DNA of 64,000 nucleotides, taken from the NCBI GenBank assembly GCA_965207275.1, contig CBDBMH010000002.1, positions 434,001-498,000 on the forward strand, given 5' to 3'. Positions within the stretch are counted from its first letter, which is position 1, and each line of letters starts with the position of its first letter. This stretch comes from Bin22 sp965207275. Lineage in GTDB: Bacteria; Chloroflexota; Dehalococcoidia; Lucifugimonadales; UBA3495. The notes under the pieces were generated by a model. The model did not search any database. It was not told the origin of the DNA and worked only from the letters and a program-made list of their open reading frames with translations. The translations under genes were made by a program, and so were the position numbers. Positions 55,512 through 63,570 of this stretch are shown in pieces.

Positions 55512-56036
55512 ATGCCTAGAGGAACACTCAATCTCCAGGACCCGGCCGACCTGCAGGCAGTCAGCGGCGTGTGGCGCTGGGCACCCGGCCTGGTGCCGGG
55601 CGAGCCCAACGAGGGCCTCGTTTCCCAACTGGAAGGAAGCCCCGCCCGTTTGCCGGACTATGATGACTCGGGATGGGAAGCCTGTGAAGACCTTACCGAG
55701 TGGCGCTCCCGGGGCGTCACCTTTGCCTGGTACCGCATCAACATAACCCTGCCCGAACAGGTTGAGGGCCGCGACATCGCCGGCGCCCGCTGCATTTTCG
55801 AGACCTGTATCGACGATTATGGCGAACTCTGGATCGACGGCGACTGCAACCGCGACCGCGGCGCGGTCCAGGGTTTCAACGTTCCCCAGCGGGTCGTAGT
55901 CGATATCGAGCCCAAGCCCGGCGACCAGCACACCATCGCTCTCCTCGCCATGAACGGGCCCATCGGCGCCCCCGGCGGCGCGGTGTTTGTCCGCTACGCC
56001 ACCCTTGCCTTCGAGTGGCGTACCCCGGGTTATTAG
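55512..56036 (+). CDS. Galactose-binding-like beta-sandwich protein
   Basis: 174 residues behind GGAGGAACAATCA. PDYDDSGWEACEDLTEW, FAWYRINITLPEQVEG, and CIDDYGELWIDGDC resemble the jelly-roll accessory domain of GH2 enzymes and sialate O-acetylesterases, here as a free-standing protein. It may bind a carbohydrate or serve as a scaffold. No signal peptide, so cytoplasmic. Located 40 bp before the thioredoxin-like gene on the same strand, suggesting an operon. Confidence 0.65.
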   Translation: MPRGTLNLQDPADLQAVSGVWRWAPGLVPGEPNEGLVSQLEGSPARLPDYDDSGWEACEDLTEWRSRGVTFAWYRINITLPEQVEGRDIAGARCIFETCIDDYGELWIDGDCNRDRGAVQGFNVPQRVVVDIEPKPGDQHTIALLAMNGPIGAPGGAVFVRYATLAFEWRTPGY

Positions 56037-56076
56037 AGTTCCATCAAGAAAGAGCTTTAACTTAGGAGGTACCAAA

Positions 56077-56712
56077 GTGGCTCTCTCCAGGGAAAAATTC
56101 GAACAGGGAATGACCACCCAGGAGTACATCGAGTACATCAAGGTCAACAAGCAGCCCTTCATCGATATCTATAACGGCGTGGAGATACCCGAGGAAACCA
56201 GGGCCTTCTTCGAGGGGCTGGAAGAACCCCTGAACCTGGCCGTCTTCACCTCCGACTGGTGCGGAGACGCCATGAGCACTACCCCGGCAATCCTGAGGCT
56301 GGCCGACGCCACCGACAAGCTGAATCTCCAGGTATTCAGCCGCGATGACGAACTGGAAATCACCAACAGCTTCCTGCCCGAAAACCGGGCTGGCACCGTG
56401 CCCGTCTTCGTTACCTTTGACGCTGAAATGGGCGAAATATCCCGTTTCATCGAGACTGCCCGCTCCCTGGTACCCCAGATTGACGCCATGGACGATGCCA
56501 TAGCCCAGGAAGTGGCATCAGAAGGCGCCTCCGGCGATGAAGTCCGCGCCGCCACCCGTGGCAAGCGCACCTCCTTCCGAGTTGGAAAGGCCAGGGATTG
56601 GGGCGACGTTATACTCCGGGAATTCCAGCAGGTGGTGTCGGATGGCCTCCGGATGGCCCCCGGGCAGCGCCCATCGGAAGGTGGCACCCAGTGGCCCCCG
56701 CCCGAAGAATAA
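56077..56712 (+). CDS. Thioredoxin-like family protein
   Basis: 211 residues from a GTG at 56077 with TAGGAGGT six bases upstream. LAVFTSDWCGDAMSTTPAI contains a single cysteine where thioredoxins have CxxC (W-C-G-D), and ENRAGTVPVFVTFD includes the cis-Pro. This matches the thioredoxin_9-like group, in which a single Cys suggests a monothiol or bacillithiol-type mechanism. The extended C terminus (after about 150) is charged. Function not known. Confidence 0.8.
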   Translation: MALSREKFEQGMTTQEYIEYIKVNKQPFIDIYNGVEIPEETRAFFEGLEEPLNLAVFTSDWCGDAMSTTPAILRLADATDKLNLQVFSRDDELEITNSFLPENRAGTVPVFVTFDAEMGEISRFIETARSLVPQIDAMDDAIAQEVASEGASGDEVRAATRGKRTSFRVGKARDWGDVILREFQQVVSDGLRMAPGQRPSEGGTQWPPPEE

Positions 56713-56923
56713 GAAGCTGGGATGTGGACTAGGCGCCGGTCCTGGGACAAGAAATTCTCTCAAGATTTCCTTGCCCCTGGCCGAGCAGAGTTTCGTTGGC
56801 GGTGCAAGGAGGCTCATGGTTGCTGTCTCTCACCTCGCCAATGCCGATGAGCATGTATGAGGTAATCTCCGCGAAGCTAAACGGAAATGACCGCGGTTAC
56901 TCCCCGGTCAGGGATGTGGGAAA

Positions 56924-57280
56924 GTGGGAATTCTTAACCTGACAGTCCAGGTGGGAAACCCCGGTGGTACTGTCTTCGAGGACCTGGAAGTCACCGTGGA
57001 TACGGGTTCAAGCTACACGGCAGTGCCCAGAACCATGCTGGAGCGGCTGGGCGTTGCCGTGGACGAATCCGCCCCCTCAATTTTAGCCGACGGTAGGCAA
57101 GTTCCCGTGGACGTAGGTGAAACTGTCATCAGGCTGGAAGGCAGGCAGTTCCACACCCCGGTCATCTTCGCCGGCGAAGATGAGCCAGCACTGTTGGGGG
57201 TAGTGACCCTGGAACAAGCCAGGCTCGCTGTGGACCCATTGGGACAGAAGCTGGTTCCATCTCCACTGCTCCGCTATTAG
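56924..57280 (+). CDS. Retropepsin-like aspartic protease, copy 2
   Basis: 118 residues from a GTG at 56924. It has VDTGSSYTAVP (Asp at 26) and LLGVVTLEQ and the same start MGIL...VQVGNP as the copy at 24257; the two are the same length and collinear throughout, hence paralogues. No signal peptide. Followed by a terminator, so it is its own unit or the end of the preceding operon (gap 211 bp). Confidence 0.82.
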   Translation: MGILNLTVQVGNPGGTVFEDLEVTVDTGSSYTAVPRTMLERLGVAVDESAPSILADGRQVPVDVGETVIRLEGRQFHTPVIFAGEDEPALLGVVTLEQARLAVDPLGQKLVPSPLLRY

Positions 57281-57321
57281 CACAAAGGAGGAGAGCATCC
57301 TGCTATTCTCTCAGTCCAACT

Positions 57322-57353
57322 AAATGGGGCCGGGAATCTTCCCAGCCCCATTT
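57322..57353. terminator. Terminator-like palindrome
   Basis: AAATGGGGC (57322-57330) pairs with GCCCCATTT (57345-57353) and GGGAA with TTCCC inside, with one mismatch. It follows the protease stop by 42 bp. The rest of 57354-57570 contains nothing recognisable. Confidence 0.6.
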
Positions 57354-57576
57354 CCTGTCCATTGAGCGCTCCATCCCCGAATCTAAACCCTTGATTCCTT
57401 ACTATTCTTCACCCCAACCGCCACCATTGAAAATCAGGTGATTCGATCCGGTTACCCTGCTCCGGTTATTGTTATTCTGCCCCCAACGTTCATTATTATA
57501 GGGTAGCCCTTGTGGCTGCCCTGGTTTCCCGCAAGAACCCGCCTGAAATGCGTACTCGCTCCCCTTTACCCTTGTG

Positions 57577-57605
57577 TTGGCTTGCCAATGGTCAGGCAGT
57601 ATAAT
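57577..57605 (+). promoter_or_regulatory. Probable sigma-70-type promoter
   Basis: TTGGCT (57577-57582), 17 bp, then a perfect TATAAT (57600-57605). It excludes the far-upstream TTG (57605) as a start for the phosphatase gene. Confidence 0.5.
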
Positions 57606-57655
57606 TGGCCCCGGACACCTCACCGGAACCGGGACGGAGATTACTGTTGGCACAT

Positions 57656-58117
57656 ATGAACTTCAGTTGGGTTTTGGAGGGCTATCTGGCCGGCGCCATG
57701 GGCCCCACCAGTCGTCGCGACCTGATCTACTTTCAGCGCCAGGACATCGGGGCTGTTCTCAGGATGGAAGAAAGTACCATCTCCGCAGAACTCTGGAATC
57801 TTTATGATATGTTCGAGCCGGTGGCCGATTTCTCCGCTCCTACCCTTGAACAGATCGACCGAATGTGCCGCTGGATCGAGGAGCAGATCGAAAACTGGGA
57901 GCGTCCCGTAGTGGTAACCTGCCATGCCGGCATCGGCCGTACTGGCACCGTCCTGGCCGCCTACATGGTCTACATGGGCTACGAGCCCCAGACGGCCATC
58001 GACCTTATTCGCGAACTTCGCCCCGGCTCCATCCAGACTCCCGACCAGGAAAGGTCGGTGCACGCCTACGCCGAGCATCGGAAGGATACGGGCGGGGCGC
58101 GGGTGAGGCCCGGGTAG
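57656..58117 (+). CDS. Dual-specificity/tyrosine phosphatase-like protein
   Basis: 153 residues from the ATG at 57656; a TTG three codons earlier is closer to the GGACGGAG site and also possible. VVTCHAGIGRTG holds the CX5R phosphate loop (Cys89, Arg95) and EPVADFSAP supplies the general acid Asp58. This is a compact atypical DSP of the kind that acts on phosphoproteins, phosphoinositides or glucans. Substrate unknown. Convergent with the zinc-ribbon gene. Confidence 0.85.
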   Translation: MNFSWVLEGYLAGAMGPTSRRDLIYFQRQDIGAVLRMEESTISAELWNLYDMFEPVADFSAPTLEQIDRMCRWIEEQIENWERPVVVTCHAGIGRTGTVLAAYMVYMGYEPQTAIDLIRELRPGSIQTPDQERSVHAYAEHRKDTGGARVRPG

Positions 58118-58221
58118 CAGCCGACCGGCCATGCACGCAGCCGGCCGGCTTTTGCCATCAAGCTCATTCCGAGGGTTTGCGCTGTGTGCGGCGGAGATTG
58201 CAGGCGTACCGGAGGAAACCA

Positions 58222-58398
58222 TCAGGCCGCCAGCTTCCTTTCGGCAGCTTCCGTCAACGGCTCCAGCGTGGGACCCAGGTCAATAATGCGGCCACACTGC
58301 AAACACTTGCGGAAATACCCGTCAAAGTCCCGGTCCTGGACCATATCGCCCCCGCACCGGGCGCAAGATTTGAAGAAGAACCTGGCATTGTTTTTCAT
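58222..58398 (-). CDS. 58-residue zinc ribbon protein
   Basis: A short frame from ATG 58398 to TGA 58222 encodes CARCGG (Cys12, Cys15) and, after the spacer DMVQDRDFDGYF, KCLQCGR (Cys32, Cys35), a four-cysteine zinc ribbon, with a helical C terminus. GGAAAGGAAAG lies upstream of the start. Small single zinc ribbons of this kind are common in Chloroflexota; they may bind nucleic acid or a protein partner, but no function is known. Confidence 0.75.
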   Translation of the reverse strand: MKNNARFFFKSCARCGGDMVQDRDFDGYFRKCLQCGRIIDLGPTLEPLTEAAERKLAA

Positions 58399-58647
58399 AA
58401 CCGCAGCTTTCCTTTCCCTACTATAGGGTTTGCGTGATTCTCACCGTCGATTGTTACGTCCAAATCCCTTTCCAAGATTCATTCTGGTAGCTTATTTGGA
58501 GTCACGCGACGATTATGATTCCTAATTATATTAACGCCAGCATTGGTTTGCCAGAGTTTATAAACAAATTTTCATAAAGTTTAGTCCCTTGCCCGTCAGT
58601 CCCAACTCAAGACGCCGGCGCAGGTGTCTGTCTTTATCGGAGGAACC

Positions 58648-59154
58648 ATGCCCCCAGCGCCCGAGAGCCAGCCTTCCATTCAGCCGGTATTCATAGACCG
58701 GTCCCTGCTGGATGCCATCTACCGGCAGGCCCGCGCCAGCTTCCCCAACGAATGCTGTGGCTGGCTGGCCGGTCCCCGGACGGCTAACGCCGCCACCGAC
58801 ATCCACCCCTGCGTCAACGACCAGGATTCCGGCAACCATCCCACCGTCGCGGATCGCACCGCTGAACGTGCCTACGTCTTCAGCGCCACCGACCTGCTGG
58901 AGCTCAACCGCACCCTGGACGGCGACTACCCTCCCCGGGTCATCTACCACTCCCACCCCAACGGCCAGGCCTACTTCTCCCCTACCGATCGCCAGGTAGC
59001 CGCCAGCCCCTGGGGCGACGGTCCCGCCTATCCCGTACAGCAACTGGTGGTCGGCATCGACGAACACAGGGTGGTGGAAGCGGCCCTTTTCGCCTGGTCC
59101 GACGATGAGGACGGCTTCGTGGAACTGCTCCGCTACGAGGGAGCTGCGCTGTAG
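58648..59154 (+). CDS. JAMM/MPN-domain metalloprotease-like protein
   Basis: 168 residues from the ATG at 58648 behind TCGGAGGAACC. The complete JAMM zinc motif is present: Glu35 in NECCGWL and YHSHPNGQAYFSPTD (His101, His103, Ser111, Asp114). Prokaryotic relatives such as Mec release cysteine or sulfur from ThiS/CysO-type carrier proteins, or remove ubiquitin-like tags. No carrier protein gene is adjacent. Cytoplasmic. Confidence 0.87.
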   Translation: MPPAPESQPSIQPVFIDRSLLDAIYRQARASFPNECCGWLAGPRTANAATDIHPCVNDQDSGNHPTVADRTAERAYVFSATDLLELNRTLDGDYPPRVIYHSHPNGQAYFSPTDRQVAASPWGDGPAYPVQQLVVGIDEHRVVEAALFAWSDDEDGFVELLRYEGAAL

Positions 59155-59447
59155 CACCTTCTCAGCTCTTCAAAGTCCTTGCGCAGAAGACGTGGGGCAA
59201 CCCCTACTGACGGTGGCTTCGTGATGGCGTTCGGGTCATCGATGGAGGCGTGGGGCCGAACCGTCGTTCTCCCGAAGGCTGGTACCTCCAACCTGGGGCA
59301 AACGGGTTCCCGCCTCCGCTGAAAGATTAAGCTGATGCGTTCCACCATATCCAATTAACCGGGAACAGCCGCCCCGACCATTTAAGGCCGGGGTGTTTTG
59401 CTATAGAATCCCCACTGAAATTTCAAGCTGGTGAACGGAGGGTGCTT

Positions 59448-60458
59448 ATGACCGCATATCAGCCCCAGCGCATCGACTCCCATGCGCATATCGTCCCGCC
59501 AGAACTGATCGACGAAGCCCGGAGGTCCGGCGCCACCCTGGGCGTTACCGTTGAGGACACGGACCGGGGACCGGCCCTGCAGTTTGAAGGCCTGGTCCAC
59601 CTACGCCCCATCGGCGGCCTGGCCCATTTGGAACCCCGCCTGGAATGGATGGACCAACAGGGGCTGACCCTTCAGATTCTCGGCTCCTGGCTAGACATCC
59701 AGGGCTATACCCTCTCCCCCGGCAATGCCGCTACCTGGGCCCGGCTCTTCAACGAACACCTGGCCGAATTGGTGGGGACCCACCCGGGCCGCTTTGCCGC
59801 TCTGGCTACCGTGCCCGTGCAGGACGGCGCCCTGGCCGCCCGGGAGCTGGAGTACGCCGTCGACGAACTGGGCATGCTGGGGGTAACGCTGGCCGCCGAC
59901 CCTGCGGAACAGGACCTGGCCAGGGACAGTTTCGAACCCCTGTGGGACGCCGCCGAAGCCCTGGACGTCCCCATAGTTATGCACCCGCCTACCCACGGCT
60001 TTGGCGCCAGCATCCGCCCGTCCTACCTGGCCTTTTCCCTGGGCCGCACCCTGGACACCACCATCACCACCGCCAAGCTCATCCTTGGAGGCCTGTTTGA
60101 CCGCCACCCGGATCTCAAAATGATGCTGGTCCACGGGGGCGGGTATCTCCCTTACCAGGCAGCCCGCATTGACGACGGTTACCTGGGCGGAAACGGCCGT
60201 CCGGTGGAATTGCGGCGCGACCGGCCCTCTGACTACCTGCCCCTGCTTTACTACGATAACGTGGCCGTGTCTGCCCCGGCCCTGCGCCTGATGCGCGACA
60301 TAGCCGGCGCTGACCACCTGCTGCTGGGCTCCGACTACGTTTTCGCCGGTTCGAGATCGCCCATTGCCGCCAATATCGAGAATGCGGGTTTTGCTGCCGA
60401 GCACGTGGACCTGATCTGTTGCGGCAACGCCCAACGATTGTTCCTGAACGAAGAATAG
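59448..60458 (+). CDS. Amidohydrolase (ACMSD-type, amidohydrolase_2)
   Basis: 336 residues from the ATG at 59448 behind ACGGAGGGTGCTT. IDSHAHIVPPEL supplies the HxH metal ligands, MHPPTHGF the central His, LVHGGGYLPYQAARID the next, and LLGSDYVF the final Asp. The family decarboxylates or hydrolyses aromatic or ring-opened acids, for example 2-amino-3-carboxymuconate semialdehyde. Forms a two-gene operon with the next amidohydrolase (39 bp gap), suggesting sequential steps of one degradation path. Confidence 0.9.
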   Translation: MTAYQPQRIDSHAHIVPPELIDEARRSGATLGVTVEDTDRGPALQFEGLVHLRPIGGLAHLEPRLEWMDQQGLTLQILGSWLDIQGYTLSPGNAATWARLFNEHLAELVGTHPGRFAALATVPVQDGALAARELEYAVDELGMLGVTLAADPAEQDLARDSFEPLWDAAEALDVPIVMHPPTHGFGASIRPSYLAFSLGRTLDTTITTAKLILGGLFDRHPDLKMMLVHGGGYLPYQAARIDDGYLGGNGRPVELRRDRPSDYLPLLYYDNVAVSAPALRLMRDIAGADHLLLGSDYVFAGSRSPIAANIENAGFAAEHVDLICCGNAQRLFLNEE

Positions 60459-60497
60459 CCCAAAACCATATCTCGCAAGTCGCGGAGGACAAGTCCC

Positions 60498-61310
60498 ATG
60501 ATGATAATCGACACTCACAGCCACGCCGGGGTCAACTGGTTTGAGCCGGTGGAGACCACCCTCCACCAGATGAACGTGAACGGCGTTCAGAAGACCGCGC
60601 TAATCCAGCACGCGGGCAACTACCACAACGACTATTTGTTGGAGTGTGTCAAGCGTTTCCCGGGCCGCTTTGGCGCCGTGGTCTGGGTGGACGTGACCGA
60701 CCCCAACGCCCCGGATACCTTGGAGAGTTTGGCCCAGCATGAAGAGGTTATCGCGGTGCGGTTGCACCCTTACGAACGCTCTCCTGGACCCGACCCCCTG
60801 GCCATCTGGCGCAAGGCCTCCGACCTCCGGCTACCCGTGAGTTGTTACGCTCGCAGCGCGGCCCAGGCGGCTGAACCGGGGTTCCAGGCCATCGTGGAGC
60901 AGTTCCCCAACCTGACCGTCATCCTCGAGCACTTGGCCGGAGCGTACCGGCCCCAGAGTCCGGAGTCCGTCACGCCGCCATACGAACACTACCGGGCGGC
61001 GCTTACCCTGGCTCGTTTCCCCAACACTTTCATCAAATTCGGCGGCCTGGGTGAGTTCTGCGTCCGTCCCCGTCCCCTGGCAGCCCACTTTATGTTTGAT
61101 GAGGTACCCCCTCTGGTGGACATGGCCTACGAGGCCTTTGGCCCGGAGCGGATGATGTGGGGCAGCGACTTCCCCCCGGTAGGTGGCCGGGAAGGCTACC
61201 GTAACTCCCTGGAAGCCCTGAAAGAGTATCCCTGTTTCAAGAACCAGGATGAAAGGGAGTGGGTATTCGGCAAATCCGCCCGGGCCGCCTTCCGCTGGCC
61301 GCAGCCGTAA
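60498..61310 (+). CDS. Amidohydrolase_2 family protein
   Basis: 270 residues behind GCGGAGGACAAGTCCC. The metal site reads IDTHSHAG at the start, with a central LEHLAG histidine, and MMWGSDFPP supplying the final Asp. It is shorter than the preceding paralogue and resembles 2-pyrone-4,6-dicarboxylate lactonase-like and TIM-barrel hydrolases. Its own start has two consecutive ATG codons. Substrate unknown; probably acts with its neighbour. Confidence 0.87.
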   Translation: MMIIDTHSHAGVNWFEPVETTLHQMNVNGVQKTALIQHAGNYHNDYLLECVKRFPGRFGAVVWVDVTDPNAPDTLESLAQHEEVIAVRLHPYERSPGPDPLAIWRKASDLRLPVSCYARSAAQAAEPGFQAIVEQFPNLTVILEHLAGAYRPQSPESVTPPYEHYRAALTLARFPNTFIKFGGLGEFCVRPRPLAAHFMFDEVPPLVDMAYEAFGPERMMWGSDFPPVGGREGYRNSLEALKEYPCFKNQDEREWVFGKSARAAFRWPQP

Positions 61311-61559
61311 CGCCGCAGCAGAATGGAATGTTTGTCGAGTCTGTCGTTAAAAGGAATGCGAGAGTCTCCCTGCGCTCCTGTTCGTCGTTCCCTTCCCACG
61401 CGGCAGAGCGAGAACCCCGCTACCTTTTTTGTCCGGTTGCTGGCAAGGCTACCGTCCGGGAACACGCGCTGCATTGACCGAAATTCACTATGGAAAAACA
61501 TGCTGAGGAACGTTTTTCATTATCGAAAAAAGGAATACAAAATCGGATACCCCATAGTA

Positions 61560-61588
61560 TTGACAAATAAAAACGCAACCTTTATCGT
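61560..61588 (+). promoter_or_regulatory. Probable promoter of the dehalogenase-like gene
   Basis: A perfect TTGACA (61560-61565), 17 bp, then TATCGT (61583-61588), in an AT-rich stretch (about 61485-61600) that stands out in this GC-rich window. The rest of 61311-61639 has no gene. Confidence 0.6.
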
Positions 61589-61639
61589 TAGCCCCAAGAC
61601 TTGACCGTAGGTTCAAGACAATCAAAGGGAGGAGTAGCT

Positions 61640-62911
61640 ATGCTCAAAATCGGACATGAGGTTGTTCGACCCGGCAAGAACGTGGGCGACGCCCCCGTAA
61701 CTATCCCCGTACCCGAAGAACTGGAAACCGTTCCTGGTATTCCCAAGGTTCAGCGTGAAGTCGACTGGTACGCACGGGAATATCCAGTGGAGACCATGAA
61801 TATCACCGAGCGCGCTTCCCGCGACTGGGCCAACGCCATTCGCGACCAGCACGTCGAAATGCGTGAGATCCGCAAGGAGCATGACAAGCTCAACCGCTCC
61901 CTGATCATGGGCGCCCGCCTCACCGGCGATCTCGAGCCCAGCGCTGAGCCCACCGGCGAAGATGTCAGCGAACTGATCAAGGCCAAGGCCCGTGAACTGG
62001 GTTACGTCGAAGTCGGAATCACCGCTTACGACCCCCATTACACGTACCAGAGCAAGAAGGACTGGGTGAAATTCCCCCACGTCGTCTGCCTGGCCTACGA
62101 GCAGGACTTCGAGCCCACCCAGACCATCCCCAGCGTTGACGCCGAGATCGTGCACTCCAGCACCTATCGGACCGAAGGCGCTGCCGGCCTGGAGCTCGGC
62201 AACTATATCCGCAGCCTTGGCTACCGCGCCCAGGTTCACAGTCCCAACGACAACACCGGCCCTTACATTCCCATGTTCGTGTCTGCCGGTACCGGCCAGT
62301 TGGGCGCTTGCGGCTACCTGCTGACCCCCCACGTCGGCTCCCGCTGCCGCATCATGATGATCACCACCGACGCCAACGTCACTTATGATCAGCCGGTGGA
62401 CTACGGCATCCACGCCTTCTGCCAGGTGTGCCAGGTCTGCGTGAACCGCTGCCCGGGCCGCGCCCTGATGCGCGACAAGATCTGGTGGCGGGGAATTGAG
62501 AAGAACAAGCTCTACTTCAAGCGCTGCCGCCCCGTCATGGCCCGCTACCTGGGCTGCGGCATCTGCATGAAGGTTTGCCCCATCCAGAAGTACGGCCTCC
62601 AGAACGTCATGGAGCACTATGCCGAGACCGGTCAGGTACTGGGCAAGGGCACCCACGACCTCGAAGGTTACACCCTGGAAGGCAAGGGCTACTTCGGCCC
62701 CGGCGAAATGCCGGTCTTCGATGCCGGTTTCTTCGAAATGCCTCAGGGCGACACCGAAGAGTGGGCTTTCACCGAGTTCAAGAAGGAAGCCATGGCCAAC
62801 GGCGGAACCATCACCGACGACATGATCGAGAAGTTCCGCACCGAGGTCGCCCGTGGTCTGTCCCAGAGCCGGGACAACATGGGCATGATGGAGGAAGAGG
62901 ACTACATCTAG
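61640..62911 (+). CDS. Reductive dehalogenase/epoxyqueuosine reductase-like Fe-S protein
   Basis: 423 residues from ATG 61640 behind GGGAGGAGTAGCT. Two [4Fe-4S] motifs: Cys261, 264, 267, 271 (CQVCQVCVNRCPG) and Cys296, 306, 309, 313 (CGICMKVCP). Upstream, AGTGQLGACGYLLTPHVGSR resembles the corrinoid-binding segment of RdhA/QueG. There is no twin-arginine signal and no RdhB anchor gene, so it is a cytoplasmic member, not a respiratory enzyme of the classical type. It may reduce halogenated or other organic compounds. Strong promoter and terminator suggest a well expressed single gene. Confidence 0.85.
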   Translation: MLKIGHEVVRPGKNVGDAPVTIPVPEELETVPGIPKVQREVDWYAREYPVETMNITERASRDWANAIRDQHVEMREIRKEHDKLNRSLIMGARLTGDLEPSAEPTGEDVSELIKAKARELGYVEVGITAYDPHYTYQSKKDWVKFPHVVCLAYEQDFEPTQTIPSVDAEIVHSSTYRTEGAAGLELGNYIRSLGYRAQVHSPNDNTGPYIPMFVSAGTGQLGACGYLLTPHVGSRCRIMMITTDANVTYDQPVDYGIHAFCQVCQVCVNRCPGRALMRDKIWWRGIEKNKLYFKRCRPVMARYLGCGICMKVCPIQKYGLQNVMEHYAETGQVLGKGTHDLEGYTLEGKGYFGPGEMPVFDAGFFEMPQGDTEEWAFTEFKKEAMANGGTITDDMIEKFRTEVARGLSQSRDNMGMMEEEDYI

Positions 62912-62940
62912 TCCCCATACTTCACTCAACCAAGGCAATC

Positions 62941-62971
62941 AGGGCCGGTGGATTCTTCCACCGGCCCTTTT
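62941..62971 (+). terminator. Rho-independent terminator
   Basis: AGGGCCGGTGGA (62941-62952) pairs perfectly with TCCACCGGCCCT (62957-62968), then TTTCTT. It lies 30 bp after the dehalogenase-like gene. Confidence 0.9.
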
Positions 62972-63420
62972 CTTAGTGCCTTCAACTTCCTTCTTCGCTC
63001 AGGGCAACCACCTCCTTGCTTCCGCTGCACACCCAATCGAGGAGTCATGCCGCCCTGAGCCTGCCGAGGGGCCTCAAGTCCTTCCCTTCAACCCGATATG
63101 GGCGCCAGTCAGAGAACCAGGAACATGTCCAACTTCAGCCCCAAGAGTATAAAGATATCACCACGTCTCCCGTCTTCTCTCGTTCCTTGCAGGGCAATCG
63201 TGCTTTAATAGGGAATTACATACTTCACTTGACGAATCAAGCTGACTGCTGATAGAATCAGCCCATCTAAACGCAACACCCGCTGCGCTAACAGCGGGCG
63301 AGCGCGGAACCGTAACGCAACTATGGAGGCGGTTCCTCTGTCCAGGACGGGTTGATGGTATCAGCCTGTCTCGGCCATTGGCAATACCTCCGGCGACGGT
63401 TTCGCGCCGGAGGATTTTTG
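62972..63420. other. Intergenic region with structured leader for the methyltransferase unit
   Basis: The left part (about 63040-63080) has a GCCCTGAGCCTGCCGAGGGG dispersed element. From about 63280: CCCGCTG...CAGCGGG forms a hairpin (about 63279-63298), and GGAACCG (about 63307-63313) pairs with CGGTTCC (about 63331-63337). These precede the basic protein gene by about 80 bp. No known riboswitch class is recognised. Confidence 0.45.
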
Positions 63421-63567
63421 ATGGCAAGGACACGAAGCCGCAACCGGATTAAACAGGCATACACGGCAGCAAAGAGGACGGGCAATCTCCCAGGCCGCAA
63501 GGGTTGGGGCCAAGTGAAGGCCGCCTACCGGAAGTTGGCAGGGGATTCGCCACGCCGGGGCAGGTAA
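63421..63567 (+). CDS. 48-residue Arg/Lys-rich protein, unknown
   Basis: ATG 63421 follows GGAGGATTTTTG. The product (MARTRSRNRIKQAYTAAKRT start, PRRGR end) is strongly basic and may bind nucleic acid. It ends three bases before the methyltransferase start, so the two are translationally linked. No family recognised. Confidence 0.6.
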   Translation: MARTRSRNRIKQAYTAAKRTGNLPGRKGWGQVKAAYRKLAGDSPRRGR

Positions 63568-63570
63568 CAC

